DNA from: Prado023 sp964418695
Lineage (GTDB): Bacteria; Actinomycetota; Actinomycetes; S36-B12; CAIYMF01
Direction of reading: 5' to 3'
NCBI GenBank assembly: GCA_964418695.1
Contig: CAYQMN010000007.1
Location: 62,001 to 126,000, forward strand
DNA: 64,000 bases
A program made the translations under genes and the position numbers. Below the pieces are notes generated by a model. It had not been told where the DNA came from, ran no database searches, and saw only the letters and a program-made list of their open reading frames with translations. The number at the start of each line of letters is the position of its first letter. The stretch's first letter is position 1. Of this stretch, positions 31,504-41,335 are shown piece by piece.

Positions 31504-32946
31504 ATGTCCGGTGTCATCACCAGCTTCGTCAACGGCGAGCACGTCGAGCCCGGCTCCGCGGAGCTGGCCGATCTGGTCGACCCGACCACCGGCGAGGTGT
31601 TCGCCCAGGTCGCGGTCGCTGGGGCGCAGGAGGTGGACCAGGCCTACCGAGCCGCTTCGGACGCGTTCGATTCCTGGCGGCAGACCACCCCATCCGAGCG
31701 CCAGGCGGCGCTGCTGAAGATGGCCGACCTCGTGGAGGCGCACGCCGAGGAGCTGGTCGCGCTGGAGAGCCGCAACACCGGCAAGCCGATCCCGGTCACC
31801 GCGGTCGAGGAGATCCCGCCGATGGTCGACCAGATCCGGTTCTTCGCCGGCGCCGCGCGCGTCCTGGAGGGCAAGGCGGCCGGCGAGTACATGAAGGGGT
31901 TCACGTCGTTCGTCCGCCGCGAGCCGGTGGGCGTGATCGGCCAGGTGACCCCGTGGAACTACCCGATGATGATGGCGGTCTGGAAGCTCGCCCCGGCGCT
32001 GGCCGCGGGCAACACGGTCGTGCTCAAGCCCTCGGACACCACCCCGGTGACCACCGTGCGGATGGCCGAGCTGTTCGCCGACGTGCTGCCGCCCGGCGTC
32101 CTGAACGTGGTGACCGGGGACCGCTCGACCGGCGCGCTCATGGTCGCCCACGAGCGCCCCGACATGGTCTCGATCACCGGCTCGGTGCGCGCCGGCATGG
32201 CGGTGGCGGGCAGCGCCGCGACCGACGTCAAGCGGGTCCATCTGGAGCTGGGCGGCAAGGCCCCGGTCGTGGTGTTCGAGGACGCCGACATCGCCGCGGC
32301 CGCCGAGTGGCTGGCGGTGGCCGGCTACTTCAACGCGGGCCAGGACTGCACGGCGGCCACCCGGGTGCTGGTCGCCGAGGCGATCCACGACGACTTCGTC
32401 GCCGCGCTGGCCGAGCAGGCCCGCGCGACCGCCACGACCTACGCCGGCGGGCCGACCGACGAGGACGCCCTGGTGCCACCGCTGAACAACGCCGGCCAGC
32501 TCGCCAAGGTCCTGGGGTTCCTGGACCGGCTGCCCGAGCACGCCCAGGTCGTGGCCGGGGGCGACCGGCCGGGGGAGCGCGGCTTCTACGTCAACCCGAC
32601 CGTGGTGGCCGGGCTGCGTCAGGACGACGAGGCGATCCAGGACGAGATCTTCGGCCCGGTGATGACCGTGCAGTCCTTCGACGACGAGGCGACCGCGCTG
32701 CGCTGGGCCAACGGCGTGCGCTACGGCCTGGCCTCCTCGGTGTGGACCAAGGACCTGGCCCGTGGCATGCGCATGGCCAAGCACCTGGACTTCGGCGCGG
32801 TGTGGATCAACACCCACATCCCGCTGGTCGCCGAGATGCCGCACGGCGGGTTCAAGCACTCCGGCTACGGCAAGGATCTGTCGATGTACGGGTTCGAGGA
32901 CTACACCCGGATCAAGCACGTCATGGTCAGCCTCGACGAGGAGTGA
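31504..32946 (+). CDS. Gamma-aminobutyraldehyde dehydrogenase, PatD-like
   Basis: NAD-dependent enzyme that oxidises 4-aminobutanal (from putrescine) to GABA. The 480-residue protein has the ALDH fold: TPWNYPMMMAVWKL, HLELGGKAPVVVF with the catalytic Glu, and NAGQDCTAATR with the nucleophile Cys at about 285. The C-terminal HGGFKHSGYGKDLSMYGFEDYT closely follows PatD. The ATG at 31504 is preceded by GGAGGA. It is divergent from the Lrp-led amine operon, and a second, related dehydrogenase lies at 35505-36998. Confidence 0.9.
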   Translation: MSGVITSFVNGEHVEPGSAELADLVDPTTGEVFAQVAVAGAQEVDQAYRAASDAFDSWRQTTPSERQAALLKMADLVEAHAEELVALESRNTGKPIPVTAVEEIPPMVDQIRFFAGAARVLEGKAAGEYMKGFTSFVRREPVGVIGQVTPWNYPMMMAVWKLAPALAAGNTVVLKPSDTTPVTTVRMAELFADVLPPGVLNVVTGDRSTGALMVAHERPDMVSITGSVRAGMAVAGSAATDVKRVHLELGGKAPVVVFEDADIAAAAEWLAVAGYFNAGQDCTAATRVLVAEAIHDDFVAALAEQARATATTYAGGPTDEDALVPPLNNAGQLAKVLGFLDRLPEHAQVVAGGDRPGERGFYVNPTVVAGLRQDDEAIQDEIFGPVMTVQSFDDEATALRWANGVRYGLASSVWTKDLARGMRMAKHLDFGAVWINTHIPLVAEMPHGGFKHSGYGKDLSMYGFEDYTRIKHVMVSLDEE

Positions 32947-32983
32947 GCCCGGTCTTGGCAGGCGTGCGACCCGGTCGCGCCGA

Positions 32984-32989
32984 TACCGT
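32984..32989 (+). promoter_or_regulatory. Candidate leaderless promoter -10 for the D-lactate dehydrogenase gene
   Basis: TACCGT (TAnnnT) is followed by 7 bases and the ATG at 32997, with no Shine-Dalgarno sequence. This spacing predicts that the mRNA starts at the ATG itself. It implies expression independent of the preceding dehydrogenase gene. Confidence 0.4.
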
Positions 32990-32996
32990 TCGGCGC

Positions 32997-34001
32997 ATGA
33001 CCACCGTCGCCATGTTTGACACCAAGAAGTACGACCGCGAGCACATCGGCGCTGCCATGCAGGCGACCGGGAAGCTGAACGTGAAGTTCCGCGAGTACCG
33101 GCTCAACCCGGAGACGGTCGAGACCGTGGCGGAGGGGACCGACGTGGTCTGCGTCTTCGTCAACGACAAGGTCACCGCCGAGGTGCTCGCGGTGCTGGCC
33201 AGCAAGGGCGTGAAGATGGTCGCCCTGCGCTGTGCGGGCTTCAACGGCGTGGACCTGGATGCCGCCAAGCAGTACGGCATCACCGTGGCGCGGGTGCCCG
33301 CCTACTCGCCGTACGCGGTCGCCGAGCACGCCGTCACGCTCGCCATGGCCCTGAACCGCCGCATCCCGCAGGCCAACCGGCGCGTGCGCGACATGAACTT
33401 CACCCTCGACGGGCTGGTCGGCTTCGACATGCACGGCAAGACCGTCGGCCTGATCGGCACCGGCAAGATCGGCAAGATCGCCGCGCAGATCTTCAAGGGC
33501 TACGGCACCGACGTCATCATGTGGGACCCCTACCCGGACCCGGCCTGGGCGCAGGCGCAGGGCCTGCGCTACACGACGCTGTCCGAGGTGGGCAAGACCT
33601 CCGACATCCTGTCCATCCACGTCCCGCTGTTCCCCGAGACCGAGCACCTCATCAATGAGCTGGTCATCCGCGAGCTCAAGCGCGGCGTCATCATCATCAA
33701 CGTCAGCCGCGGCGCCCTGATCGACACCAAGGCGCTCATTCGCGGCCTGAAGTCCGGGCAGATCGGCGGCGTCGGCCTGGACGTGTACGAGGAGGAGGAG
33801 GGCAAGTTCTTCGAGGACCTGTCCGACGAGGTCATGGAGGACGACGTCCTGGCCCGCCTGCTCACGTTCCCCAACGTGCTGGTCACCGCCCACCAGGCGT
33901 TCCTCACCAAGGAGGCCCTGGACGAGATCGCCCGGGTCACCACCGAGAACGTGGTCGCGTTCGCCGACGGCACGCAGATCGACCCCTCGCGAGTCCTGTA
34001 G
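32997..34001 (+). CDS. ldhA: D-lactate dehydrogenase (2-hydroxyacid dehydrogenase)
   Basis: Reduces pyruvate to D-lactate with NADH in fermentation, or runs in reverse. The 334-residue protein follows the LdhA pattern: LRCAGFNGVDL, the NAD motif GLIGTGKIGK at about 150, IINVSRGALIDT with the catalytic Arg, GLDVYEEEEG with the Glu, and VTAHQAFLT with the catalytic His. The ATG at 32997 has a -10-like TACCGT 7 bases upstream and no ribosome binding site. Its place inside polyamine genes is unusual and no link is evident; a strong terminator follows. Related 2-hydroxyacids are possible substrates. Confidence 0.9.
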   Translation: MTTVAMFDTKKYDREHIGAAMQATGKLNVKFREYRLNPETVETVAEGTDVVCVFVNDKVTAEVLAVLASKGVKMVALRCAGFNGVDLDAAKQYGITVARVPAYSPYAVAEHAVTLAMALNRRIPQANRRVRDMNFTLDGLVGFDMHGKTVGLIGTGKIGKIAAQIFKGYGTDVIMWDPYPDPAWAQAQGLRYTTLSEVGKTSDILSIHVPLFPETEHLINELVIRELKRGVIIINVSRGALIDTKALIRGLKSGQIGGVGLDVYEEEEGKFFEDLSDEVMEDDVLARLLTFPNVLVTAHQAFLTKEALDEIARVTTENVVAFADGTQIDPSRVL

Positions 34002-34025
34002 GGCCGCGCGGGCCCACATGCGCAC

Positions 34026-34061
34026 GGACGGGATTCGGCCGCATATGGCCGAATCCCGTCC
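34026..34061. terminator. Strong hairpin terminator between ldhA and a convergent gene
   Basis: GGACGGGATTCGGCC (34026-34040) pairs perfectly with GGCCGAATCCCGTCC (34047-34061) around a 6-base loop, followed by TTGTGT. It lies 24 bases after the ldhA stop and 62 bases before the stop of the convergent gene, so it can serve both. Confidence 0.8.
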
Positions 34062-34123
34062 TTGTGTGGCTGATCGGTGCCCGACCCGAGGTGGGCGTCA
34101 GGCGCCAGGCCTCGCCGCAGGGA

Positions 34124-35215
34124 TCAGAACGACCCGTCGCCCAGTGCGGCCAGGCCGGAGACGATCGGCAGCAGGCGGACGAGATCCTCGTCCATGCTGA
34201 CCGCGCCCGCGACATCCTCGAGCGCCGGCGTGGCGGCGAACTCCAGGGTCAGGTCGTCGGTGACGATCTTGGTGAAGTGCCCGTCGGCGATGTAGAAGTC
34301 GACCGTCGCGGTCTGCTCGTCCTGATCCAGGCCCTTGTCGAGCTCGGTGCTCAGCTGGTCGCGCAGCTCCGGCAGCCCATCGGACAGGCCCGGGATCTCG
34401 TCGCCGGCCACCTCCGCGAAGTCGTCGAACGCGGCGACCACGTCGTCCAGGGCCTCGCGCAGGTCGTCCTCGAAGTCGGCCTGGACGCCGGCCAGGTCGA
34501 CGTCCACGCGGTAGTGCTCGGAGCCCGCCGGCTGGTCTCCGGTCGCGACGGTGGTCACCGTCGCGTGCTCGGTGATGGCGTCGATCGCCGGGTCCTTCAG
34601 ATCGCCGACGATGCCGGCGATCGAGGCGCCCAGCTGCGCGCCCGCATCGGTGAGGGCATCGGAGTCGGCCGCCGTGGAGGCGCCCTCCGTCAGCGCGGCG
34701 AGCACCTTCGAGTCCTGCGAGACGTCCACGCTCACCCAGTCGCCGCTGATCAGCGAGTCGACCGAGGAGAACCCGCCCAGCATCGGGCCGACGAAGGGAT
34801 CGTCAGCCATCGCGCCGACCTCGTCCATGTCCACGCGCAGGTAGAGCCGCTGCTCGCCGGTGCGGACGACCGCCTCGACCGCGCCCTGCGGGGAATCGAC
34901 GCTGACCTGCATGCCGGCATCCGTGTGGATCAGGGTGAGCGCGGAGTCCTTGTCGTCGGCGCTGGTGACCGTCACCGCCACCGGCTCCTCGGCCAGGTTC
35001 TCGAACGCCGACTCGATGGCCTGCGCCGGCTCCATCGCGTCGTTCGCCGCGGCGTAGACGCCGAAGCCTCCGACGACCAGACCGGCGGTGGCGACCCCCG
35101 CGGCCGTCACCTTCGTGACTCGACGCCGGTACCAGGGGGGCGTGGTGGCGCGCAGCGCATGGGGGCCGGGCTGGCCCTCGGGCAGTGCGGATTCGGGCAG
35201 CAGTGCGTCGGGCAT
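34124..35215 (-). CDS. Membrane-anchored extracellular protein of unknown function
   Basis: I do not recognise this 363-residue protein. A basic N-terminal segment (YRRRVTK) precedes one membrane helix at about residues 36-56, and there is no lipobox, so about 305 residues lie outside the cell. The exterior is acidic, rich in Asp, Ala, Val and Ser, with a GDWVSVDVSQDSK segment and two halves that look alike in pattern (beta strands then a helical Asp-rich stretch). Such features recall LppX/LprG-like or DUF-type lipid or ligand carriers, but no motif proves it. The start ATG 35215 has GGGGGA upstream. An A/T-rich palindrome (35243-35259) lies just upstream. Confidence 0.7.
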   Translation of the reverse strand: MPDALLPESALPEGQPGPHALRATTPPWYRRRVTKVTAAGVATAGLVVGGFGVYAAANDAMEPAQAIESAFENLAEEPVAVTVTSADDKDSALTLIHTDAGMQVSVDSPQGAVEAVVRTGEQRLYLRVDMDEVGAMADDPFVGPMLGGFSSVDSLISGDWVSVDVSQDSKVLAALTEGASTAADSDALTDAGAQLGASIAGIVGDLKDPAIDAITEHATVTTVATGDQPAGSEHYRVDVDLAGVQADFEDDLREALDDVVAAFDDFAEVAGDEIPGLSDGLPELRDQLSTELDKGLDQDEQTATVDFYIADGHFTKIVTDDLTLEFAATPALEDVAGAVSMDEDLVRLLPIVSGLAALGDGSF

Positions 35216-35242
35216 GGGTCCCCCCGGGTCGTGATTGAGTGT

Positions 35243-35259
35243 CCCACTATGATAATGGG
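35243..35259. promoter_or_regulatory. A/T-rich palindrome upstream of the 34124-35215 gene
   Basis: CCCACTATGATAATGGG has paired positions CCCA/TGGG and TAT/ATA around single unpaired bases. It contains -10-like hexamers on both strands (TATGAT plus; CATAGT minus) and lies 28 bases before the ATG at 35215. It could be an operator over the promoter. The remainder of the 289-base spacer (35216-35504) shows nothing else. Confidence 0.4.
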
Positions 35260-35504
35260 GCTTCGAAGCACCCCTGGACCATCGAGCGACCGGCCCCTGT
35301 GCATGACCGCACACCGGGTGGCACCGTACGGCCGAGCCTGCCGGCGCCGCGAGCGGCCACGAGCCCGAGCCGCGCCCGGCTCGAACGGCCCGAACGGCCC
35401 GAGTGCCGGTCGCGGGCGGGGTCGGTGCGCTAGCGTGCCCACACACCCGGGATGCTCGGCTCGCCCGGGTCCCTTGACCACGTGACCCCGGCCAGGAGGG
35501 TGCG

Positions 35505-36994
<1,490 letters not shown>

Positions 36995-36998
<4 letters not shown>

Positions 36999-38197
36999 CC
37001 GAGCCCGGACCGATCCGAGGCATCCCGCGCCGGCGGGTGCTCCAGCTGGGGGCGGTGAGCAGCGCCGCGCTGGCCGCCGCCGCGTGCGGTGCCCGGCCTC
37101 CCCGTGGGGGCGGATCCACCGCCTCCGGGGCCGCCGAGACCCCGGCCAAGACCCAGCCCGACCAGTCGGCCACCGACAAGAGGCTGACCGTGTCCAACTG
37201 GGTCGCCTACATCGACGTCGACGACGACGGCAACCGGCCCACGGTCGACGCCTTCCGGGAGGCGACCGGGATCAAGGTCGACTACCGCGAGGACATCAAC
37301 GACAACAACGAGTTCGATGCCAAGGTCCGCCCGCAGCTGGAGTCCGGCCAGGACATCGGCCGCGACATCGTCATCCTCACCGACTGGATGTGCGCGGAGT
37401 GGATCCGCAAGGGGTTCGCCGAGAAGTTCGACCGCGCGTGGGTGCCCAACGCCCGCCATCTGCTGCCCACCCTGCAGGACGTCACGTTCGACCCCGAGCG
37501 CGACCAGTCGCTGCCGTGGCAGGGCGGGTTCGCCGGCCTGGGCTACAACCGCGACCTGGTCAAGCAGCTGACCGGCAAGGACGAGCTGCGCACGGTCGCC
37601 GAGCTGTGGCAGCCCGAGCTCAAGGGCCGGGTCACGATCCTCTCGGAGATGCGCGACTCGGTCGGCGTGGTGATGCTGGCACAGGGCAACGACCCCTCGA
37701 ACTTCACCGAGGACCAGTTCAACTCCGCCATCGCCGAGCTGCAGCAGCAGCTGGACGCCGGGCAGATCCGCCAGGTCTCGGGCAACGACTACCTGGCCGC
37801 GCTGGAGAGCAAGGACGTGGTCGCCGCGATCGGCTGGTCCGGCGACGTCGCCGCGCTCGGCGGGCCGTTCCGGTTCAACCTGCCGGAGTCCGGCGGGCTG
37901 ATCTGGACCGACTCGATGATGATCCCGGCGATGGCCAAGCACAAGCGCAACGCCGAGCGGTGGATGGACTGGTACTACGACCCCACGATCGCCGCCCAGG
38001 TGGCCGCGTACGTGCAGTACATCTGCCCGGTGGTCGGGGGCCAGGAGGCGATGAAGGACGTGGACCCCTCGCTGGTCGACAACCCGCTGATCTTCCCGAC
38101 CGACGAGTACCTGGCCAACGTGAAGGTCTTCATGACCCTGAGCGCCGCGGACCAGGTCAAGTACGACCAGGCGTTCCAGACCCTCATCGGCAACTGA
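36995..38197 (+). CDS. potD: Spermidine/putrescine-type ABC substrate-binding lipoprotein
   Basis: Extracellular binding protein of a polyamine importer. The 400-residue product has a basic IPRRRVLQLG start and a lipobox ending at Cys 31 (AAAACG); the twin Arg suggests possible Tat export. The mature part matches PotD/PotF: LTVSNWVAYIDVD, FREATGIKVDY, LPWQGGFAGLGYNRDLV, and an EYLANVKVFMTLSAADQ C-terminus. GTG 36995 overlaps the dehydrogenase stop. The ATPase gene follows after 14 bases. Exact ligand (putrescine, spermidine or another amine) is not decidable from sequence. Confidence 0.9.
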
Positions 38198-38211
38198 TCG
38201 CAGGAGGCCCG

Positions 38212-39429
38212 ATGTCCACCCCGCTCAAGCAGGTCGAGGATCTGCACCTGGTCCGGCTGACCAAGCGCTACGCCGACCTGGCCGCGGTCGACGACCTGTC
38301 CCTGACGATCCCGGCCGGCTCGTTCTTCGCGCTGCTCGGGCCCTCGGGCTGCGGCAAGACCACGACCCTGCGGATGGTCGCCGGCCTGGAGATCCCCACC
38401 GAGGGCACGATCCGGGTCGGCGATGCCGACATCACGTCGCTGCGGCCGTACAGGCGCCCGGTGAACACGGTGTTCCAGTCCTACGCCCTGTTCCCGCACA
38501 TGGACATCTTCGACAACGTCGCGTTCGGGCTGCGCCGGCGCGGCGAGAAGAACGTGGACGCCAAGGTCAAGGAGATGCTCGACCTGGTGGAGCTCGGGCC
38601 GATGGCCCGCCGGCGCCCGGCGCAGCTCTCGGGCGGCCAGCAGCAGCGGGTCGCGGTGGCCCGCGCGCTCATCAACCGCCCGGACGTGCTGCTGCTCGAC
38701 GAGCCGCTGGGCGCCCTGGACCTCAAGCTGCGCCGCCAGATGCAGATCGAGCTCAAGCGCATCCAGACCGAGGTCGGGATCACCTTCGTGCACGTCACCC
38801 ACGACCAGGAGGAGGCCATGACGATGGCCGACACCATCGCGGTGATGAACCAGGGTCGCATCGAGCAGATGGGCCACCCGCAGGAGATCTACGACACCCC
38901 GGTCACGGTGTTCGCCGCGAACTTCCTCGGCCAGTCGAACCTGGTCCCGGGCCGCGTCGTCGAGCGCGGCCAGCACGTGGCGATCGAGGCGTTCGGCCAT
39001 CCCATCCGGGTGCCGCGGGAGCGGGTGAGCACCGACAGCGACCAGGTCATCGTCGGCGTGCGCCCGGAGAAGCTCAAGCTGCACCGGACCGCCGACGACA
39101 TTCCCCCCGGGCAGAACCGGATGACCGGAGTCGTCACCGACGTCTCCTTCGTGGGCGTGTCCACCCAGTACCTGGTCCTGGCCCCCTGGGGGCAGGAGCT
39201 GATCGTGTTCGAGCTGAACTCCAGCTCGGCCGACCGGCCGGTCCGGGGCGACACCGTGACGGTGTCCTGGGAGCCCGCGCACACGTTCGGGCTGGACGGT
39301 GGGGAGGACCTCAACGCCGGCATCAACCGCGACCTGCGGGAGGTCGGTGCGTACACCGCGGCCGACGTGGCCGCGGGCCTGGTGCCCACGACCGTCGTGC
39401 CCCCGGCAGCCGTGCCGGCGCAGGACTGA
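38212..39429 (+). CDS. potA: Polyamine ABC transporter ATPase
   Basis: Energises the importer at the inner face of the membrane. The 405-residue protein has Walker A GPSGCGKTTT at about residues 43-52, Q-loop FQSYALFPH, the signature LSGGQQQRVAVARAL, Walker B LLLDEPLGALD, the switch His in VTHDQEEAMTMAD, and a TOBE-like C-terminal domain from about 285 that carries VGVRPEKLKL. It has a longer C-terminal tail than E. coli PotA (about 30 residues, Ala/Pro-rich). An AGGAGG lies 6 bases before the ATG. Confidence 0.95.
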   Translation: MSTPLKQVEDLHLVRLTKRYADLAAVDDLSLTIPAGSFFALLGPSGCGKTTTLRMVAGLEIPTEGTIRVGDADITSLRPYRRPVNTVFQSYALFPHMDIFDNVAFGLRRRGEKNVDAKVKEMLDLVELGPMARRRPAQLSGGQQQRVAVARALINRPDVLLLDEPLGALDLKLRRQMQIELKRIQTEVGITFVHVTHDQEEAMTMADTIAVMNQGRIEQMGHPQEIYDTPVTVFAANFLGQSNLVPGRVVERGQHVAIEAFGHPIRVPRERVSTDSDQVIVGVRPEKLKLHRTADDIPPGQNRMTGVVTDVSFVGVSTQYLVLAPWGQELIVFELNSSSADRPVRGDTVTVSWEPAHTFGLDGGEDLNAGINRDLREVGAYTAADVAAGLVPTTVVPPAAVPAQD

Positions 39430-39433
39430 CGCG

Positions 39434-40339
39434 ATGCGCGTCCCCGGCTCCGGCACCGCCGTAGCACCCGCGCCCGCCGCCTCGGGCACCGCGGGCGGGC
39501 GGCGCTGGACCGCCTACTGGCTGCTGCTGCCCGGCGCCGCCTGGCTGGCGGTGTTCTTCATACTGCCGCTGGTCTCGCTGTTCATGACCTCGCTGCAGTC
39601 GCCGGTCAGCGACAACCCCGACGACGGCTTCTACTTCAACTGGGACTTCGCGAACTACGCCGAGGCGCTGAGCCGCTACGCCGAGCAGTTCGTGCGCTCC
39701 TTCGTCTACGCCGGGCTGGCCACCCTGCTGGCGCTGCTCATCGCCTATCCGGTCGCCTACTACATCGCGTTCAAGTCCGGCCGGTGGAAGGCGCTGCTGC
39801 TGGTCCTGGTGGTGGCGCCGTTCTTCGCCTCGTTCCTGATCCGGACCTACGCGTGGAAGACGATCCTGGCCGACGAGGGCGCGGTCGTGGCGTTCATGGA
39901 CGCGCTGCACCTGCTGCCCGACCACCGCATCCTGAACACCCCGATCGCGGTCGTCTTCGGCATCAGCTACAACTTCCTGGCGTTCATGATCCTGCCGCTC
40001 TACGCGTCGCTGGATCGGATCGACCCCCGGCTGGCCGAGGCCGGTGCGGACCTCTACGCCACCCCGTTCACGACGTTCCGCACGGTGATCTGGCCGCTGT
40101 CCATGCCCGGGGTGGTGGCCGGCACGCTGCTCACGTTCATCCCCGCGGCCGGTGACTACATCAACGCCAAGCTGCTCGGCTCGGCCAACGACCGGATGAT
40201 CGGCTCGGTCATCGACAGCCAGTTCATCATCGTGCGCGACTACCCGATCGCGTCCGCGCTGAGCTTCCTGCTCATGGCCTCGATCCTCATCCTGGTCACG
40301 ATCTACATCCGCCGAGCCGGGACGGAGGACCTGCTCTGA
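39434..40339 (+). CDS. potB: Polyamine ABC transporter permease 1
   Basis: A 301-residue inner-membrane subunit with about six helices. The first 25 residues are Ala/Pro-rich and cytoplasmic, then WTAYWLLLPGAAWLAVFFILP. The EAA loop that docks to the ATPase is visible as EAGADLYATPFTTFRTVIWPL at about 210-230, and PAAGDYINAKLLGS is typical of PotB. ATG 39434 follows the ATPase stop by 4 bases, and the second permease starts within its stop codon (TGATG). Confidence 0.95.
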   Translation: MRVPGSGTAVAPAPAASGTAGGRRWTAYWLLLPGAAWLAVFFILPLVSLFMTSLQSPVSDNPDDGFYFNWDFANYAEALSRYAEQFVRSFVYAGLATLLALLIAYPVAYYIAFKSGRWKALLLVLVVAPFFASFLIRTYAWKTILADEGAVVAFMDALHLLPDHRILNTPIAVVFGISYNFLAFMILPLYASLDRIDPRLAEAGADLYATPFTTFRTVIWPLSMPGVVAGTLLTFIPAAGDYINAKLLGSANDRMIGSVIDSQFIIVRDYPIASALSFLLMASILILVTIYIRRAGTEDLL

Positions 40340-41235
40340 TGGCTGTCGACCGGCGCCCCGCCACCACCAACCTGGACCCCGCGCTGCTCGCCGCGCCCCC
40401 GGCCCGCGAGAGCGGCGGCCGGCGCGCCTGGCGCTGGATCCGCGAGCACACGCTGGCCCTCATCACCGGGCTCGCGCTGCTCTACATGTTCCTGCCGGTG
40501 GCCGTGGTCATCGCGTTCTCGTTCAACAAGCCGGCCGGCCGGCAGAACACCCAGTGGAACCAGTTCTCGCTGGACGCCTGGCGCAACATCTGCCGCGACC
40601 CCACGATCTGCCAGTCGGTGGGCGTCAGCATCTCGATCGCCCTGCTGGCCACCCTGGTCGGGACGCTGTTCGGCTCGCTCATCGCGTTCGCGCTGGTGCG
40701 CCACCACTTCCGCGGGCGGTCCAGCATGAACCTGCTGGTCTTCCTGCCGATGGCCACCCCCGAGGTCGTCCTGGGCTCCTCGCTGCTGGCCCTGTTCCTC
40801 AACATGTACTGGGGCAACTGGCAGATGCCGCTGGGCTTCTGGACGATCCTGATCGCGCACATCATGTTCGTCATCAGCTTCGTGGTGGTCGCGGTCAAGG
40901 CGCGCCTGAGCGGGCTGGACCCGCGCCTGGAGCAGGCGGCGATGGACCTCTACGCCGACGAGCGCGCGACGTTCCGCTACGTGACCCTGCCGCTGGTCGC
41001 CCCTGGCATCGCCGGTGCCGCGCTGCTCGCGTTCTCGCTGTCGTTCGACGACTTCATCATCACGAACTTCAACTCCGGCTCGACCGTGACCTTCCCGATG
41101 TACATCTGGGGAGCCGCCCAGCGCGGGATCCCGCCGCAGGTCAACGTGATCGCCTCGATCATGTTCCTGGCCGCGCTGGTGATCGTGCTGGTCGCCCAGG
41201 TCGCCAACGCCCGGCGCCGCCGCACAGCCGGCTGA
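40339..41235 (+). CDS. potC: Polyamine ABC transporter permease 2
   Basis: The 298-residue partner permease. After about 40 N-terminal cytoplasmic residues, six helices follow, beginning with LALITGLALLYMFLPVAVV. The EAA loop is QAAMDLYADERATFRYVTLPL at about 195-215, and SLSFDDFIITNF is a PotC hallmark. The start codon overlaps the last base of the upstream stop, so the two permeases are translated in step. It is the last gene of the operon that begins at 35505. Confidence 0.95.
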   Translation: MAVDRRPATTNLDPALLAAPPARESGGRRAWRWIREHTLALITGLALLYMFLPVAVVIAFSFNKPAGRQNTQWNQFSLDAWRNICRDPTICQSVGVSISIALLATLVGTLFGSLIAFALVRHHFRGRSSMNLLVFLPMATPEVVLGSSLLALFLNMYWGNWQMPLGFWTILIAHIMFVISFVVVAVKARLSGLDPRLEQAAMDLYADERATFRYVTLPLVAPGIAGAALLAFSLSFDDFIITNFNSGSTVTFPMYIWGAAQRGIPPQVNVIASIMFLAALVIVLVAQVANARRRRTAG

Positions 41236-41295
41236 GTCCTTCACCCTGTCCGCGCAGTCGACTCGGCGTGCCTCGTGTCCAGACCGACTACGCAG

Positions 41296-41335
41296 GGACA
41301 CCGCTGGTCGCGGCTACAGACCGCGCAGGGTGTCC
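41296..41335. terminator. Possible terminator between potC and the convergent efflux operon
   Basis: GGACACC (41296-41302) pairs with GGTGTCC (41329-41335), with an inner stem CGCGG/CCGCG. The structure includes the last codons and stop of the convergent permease gene, which weakens the call. No T run. Confidence 0.3.
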
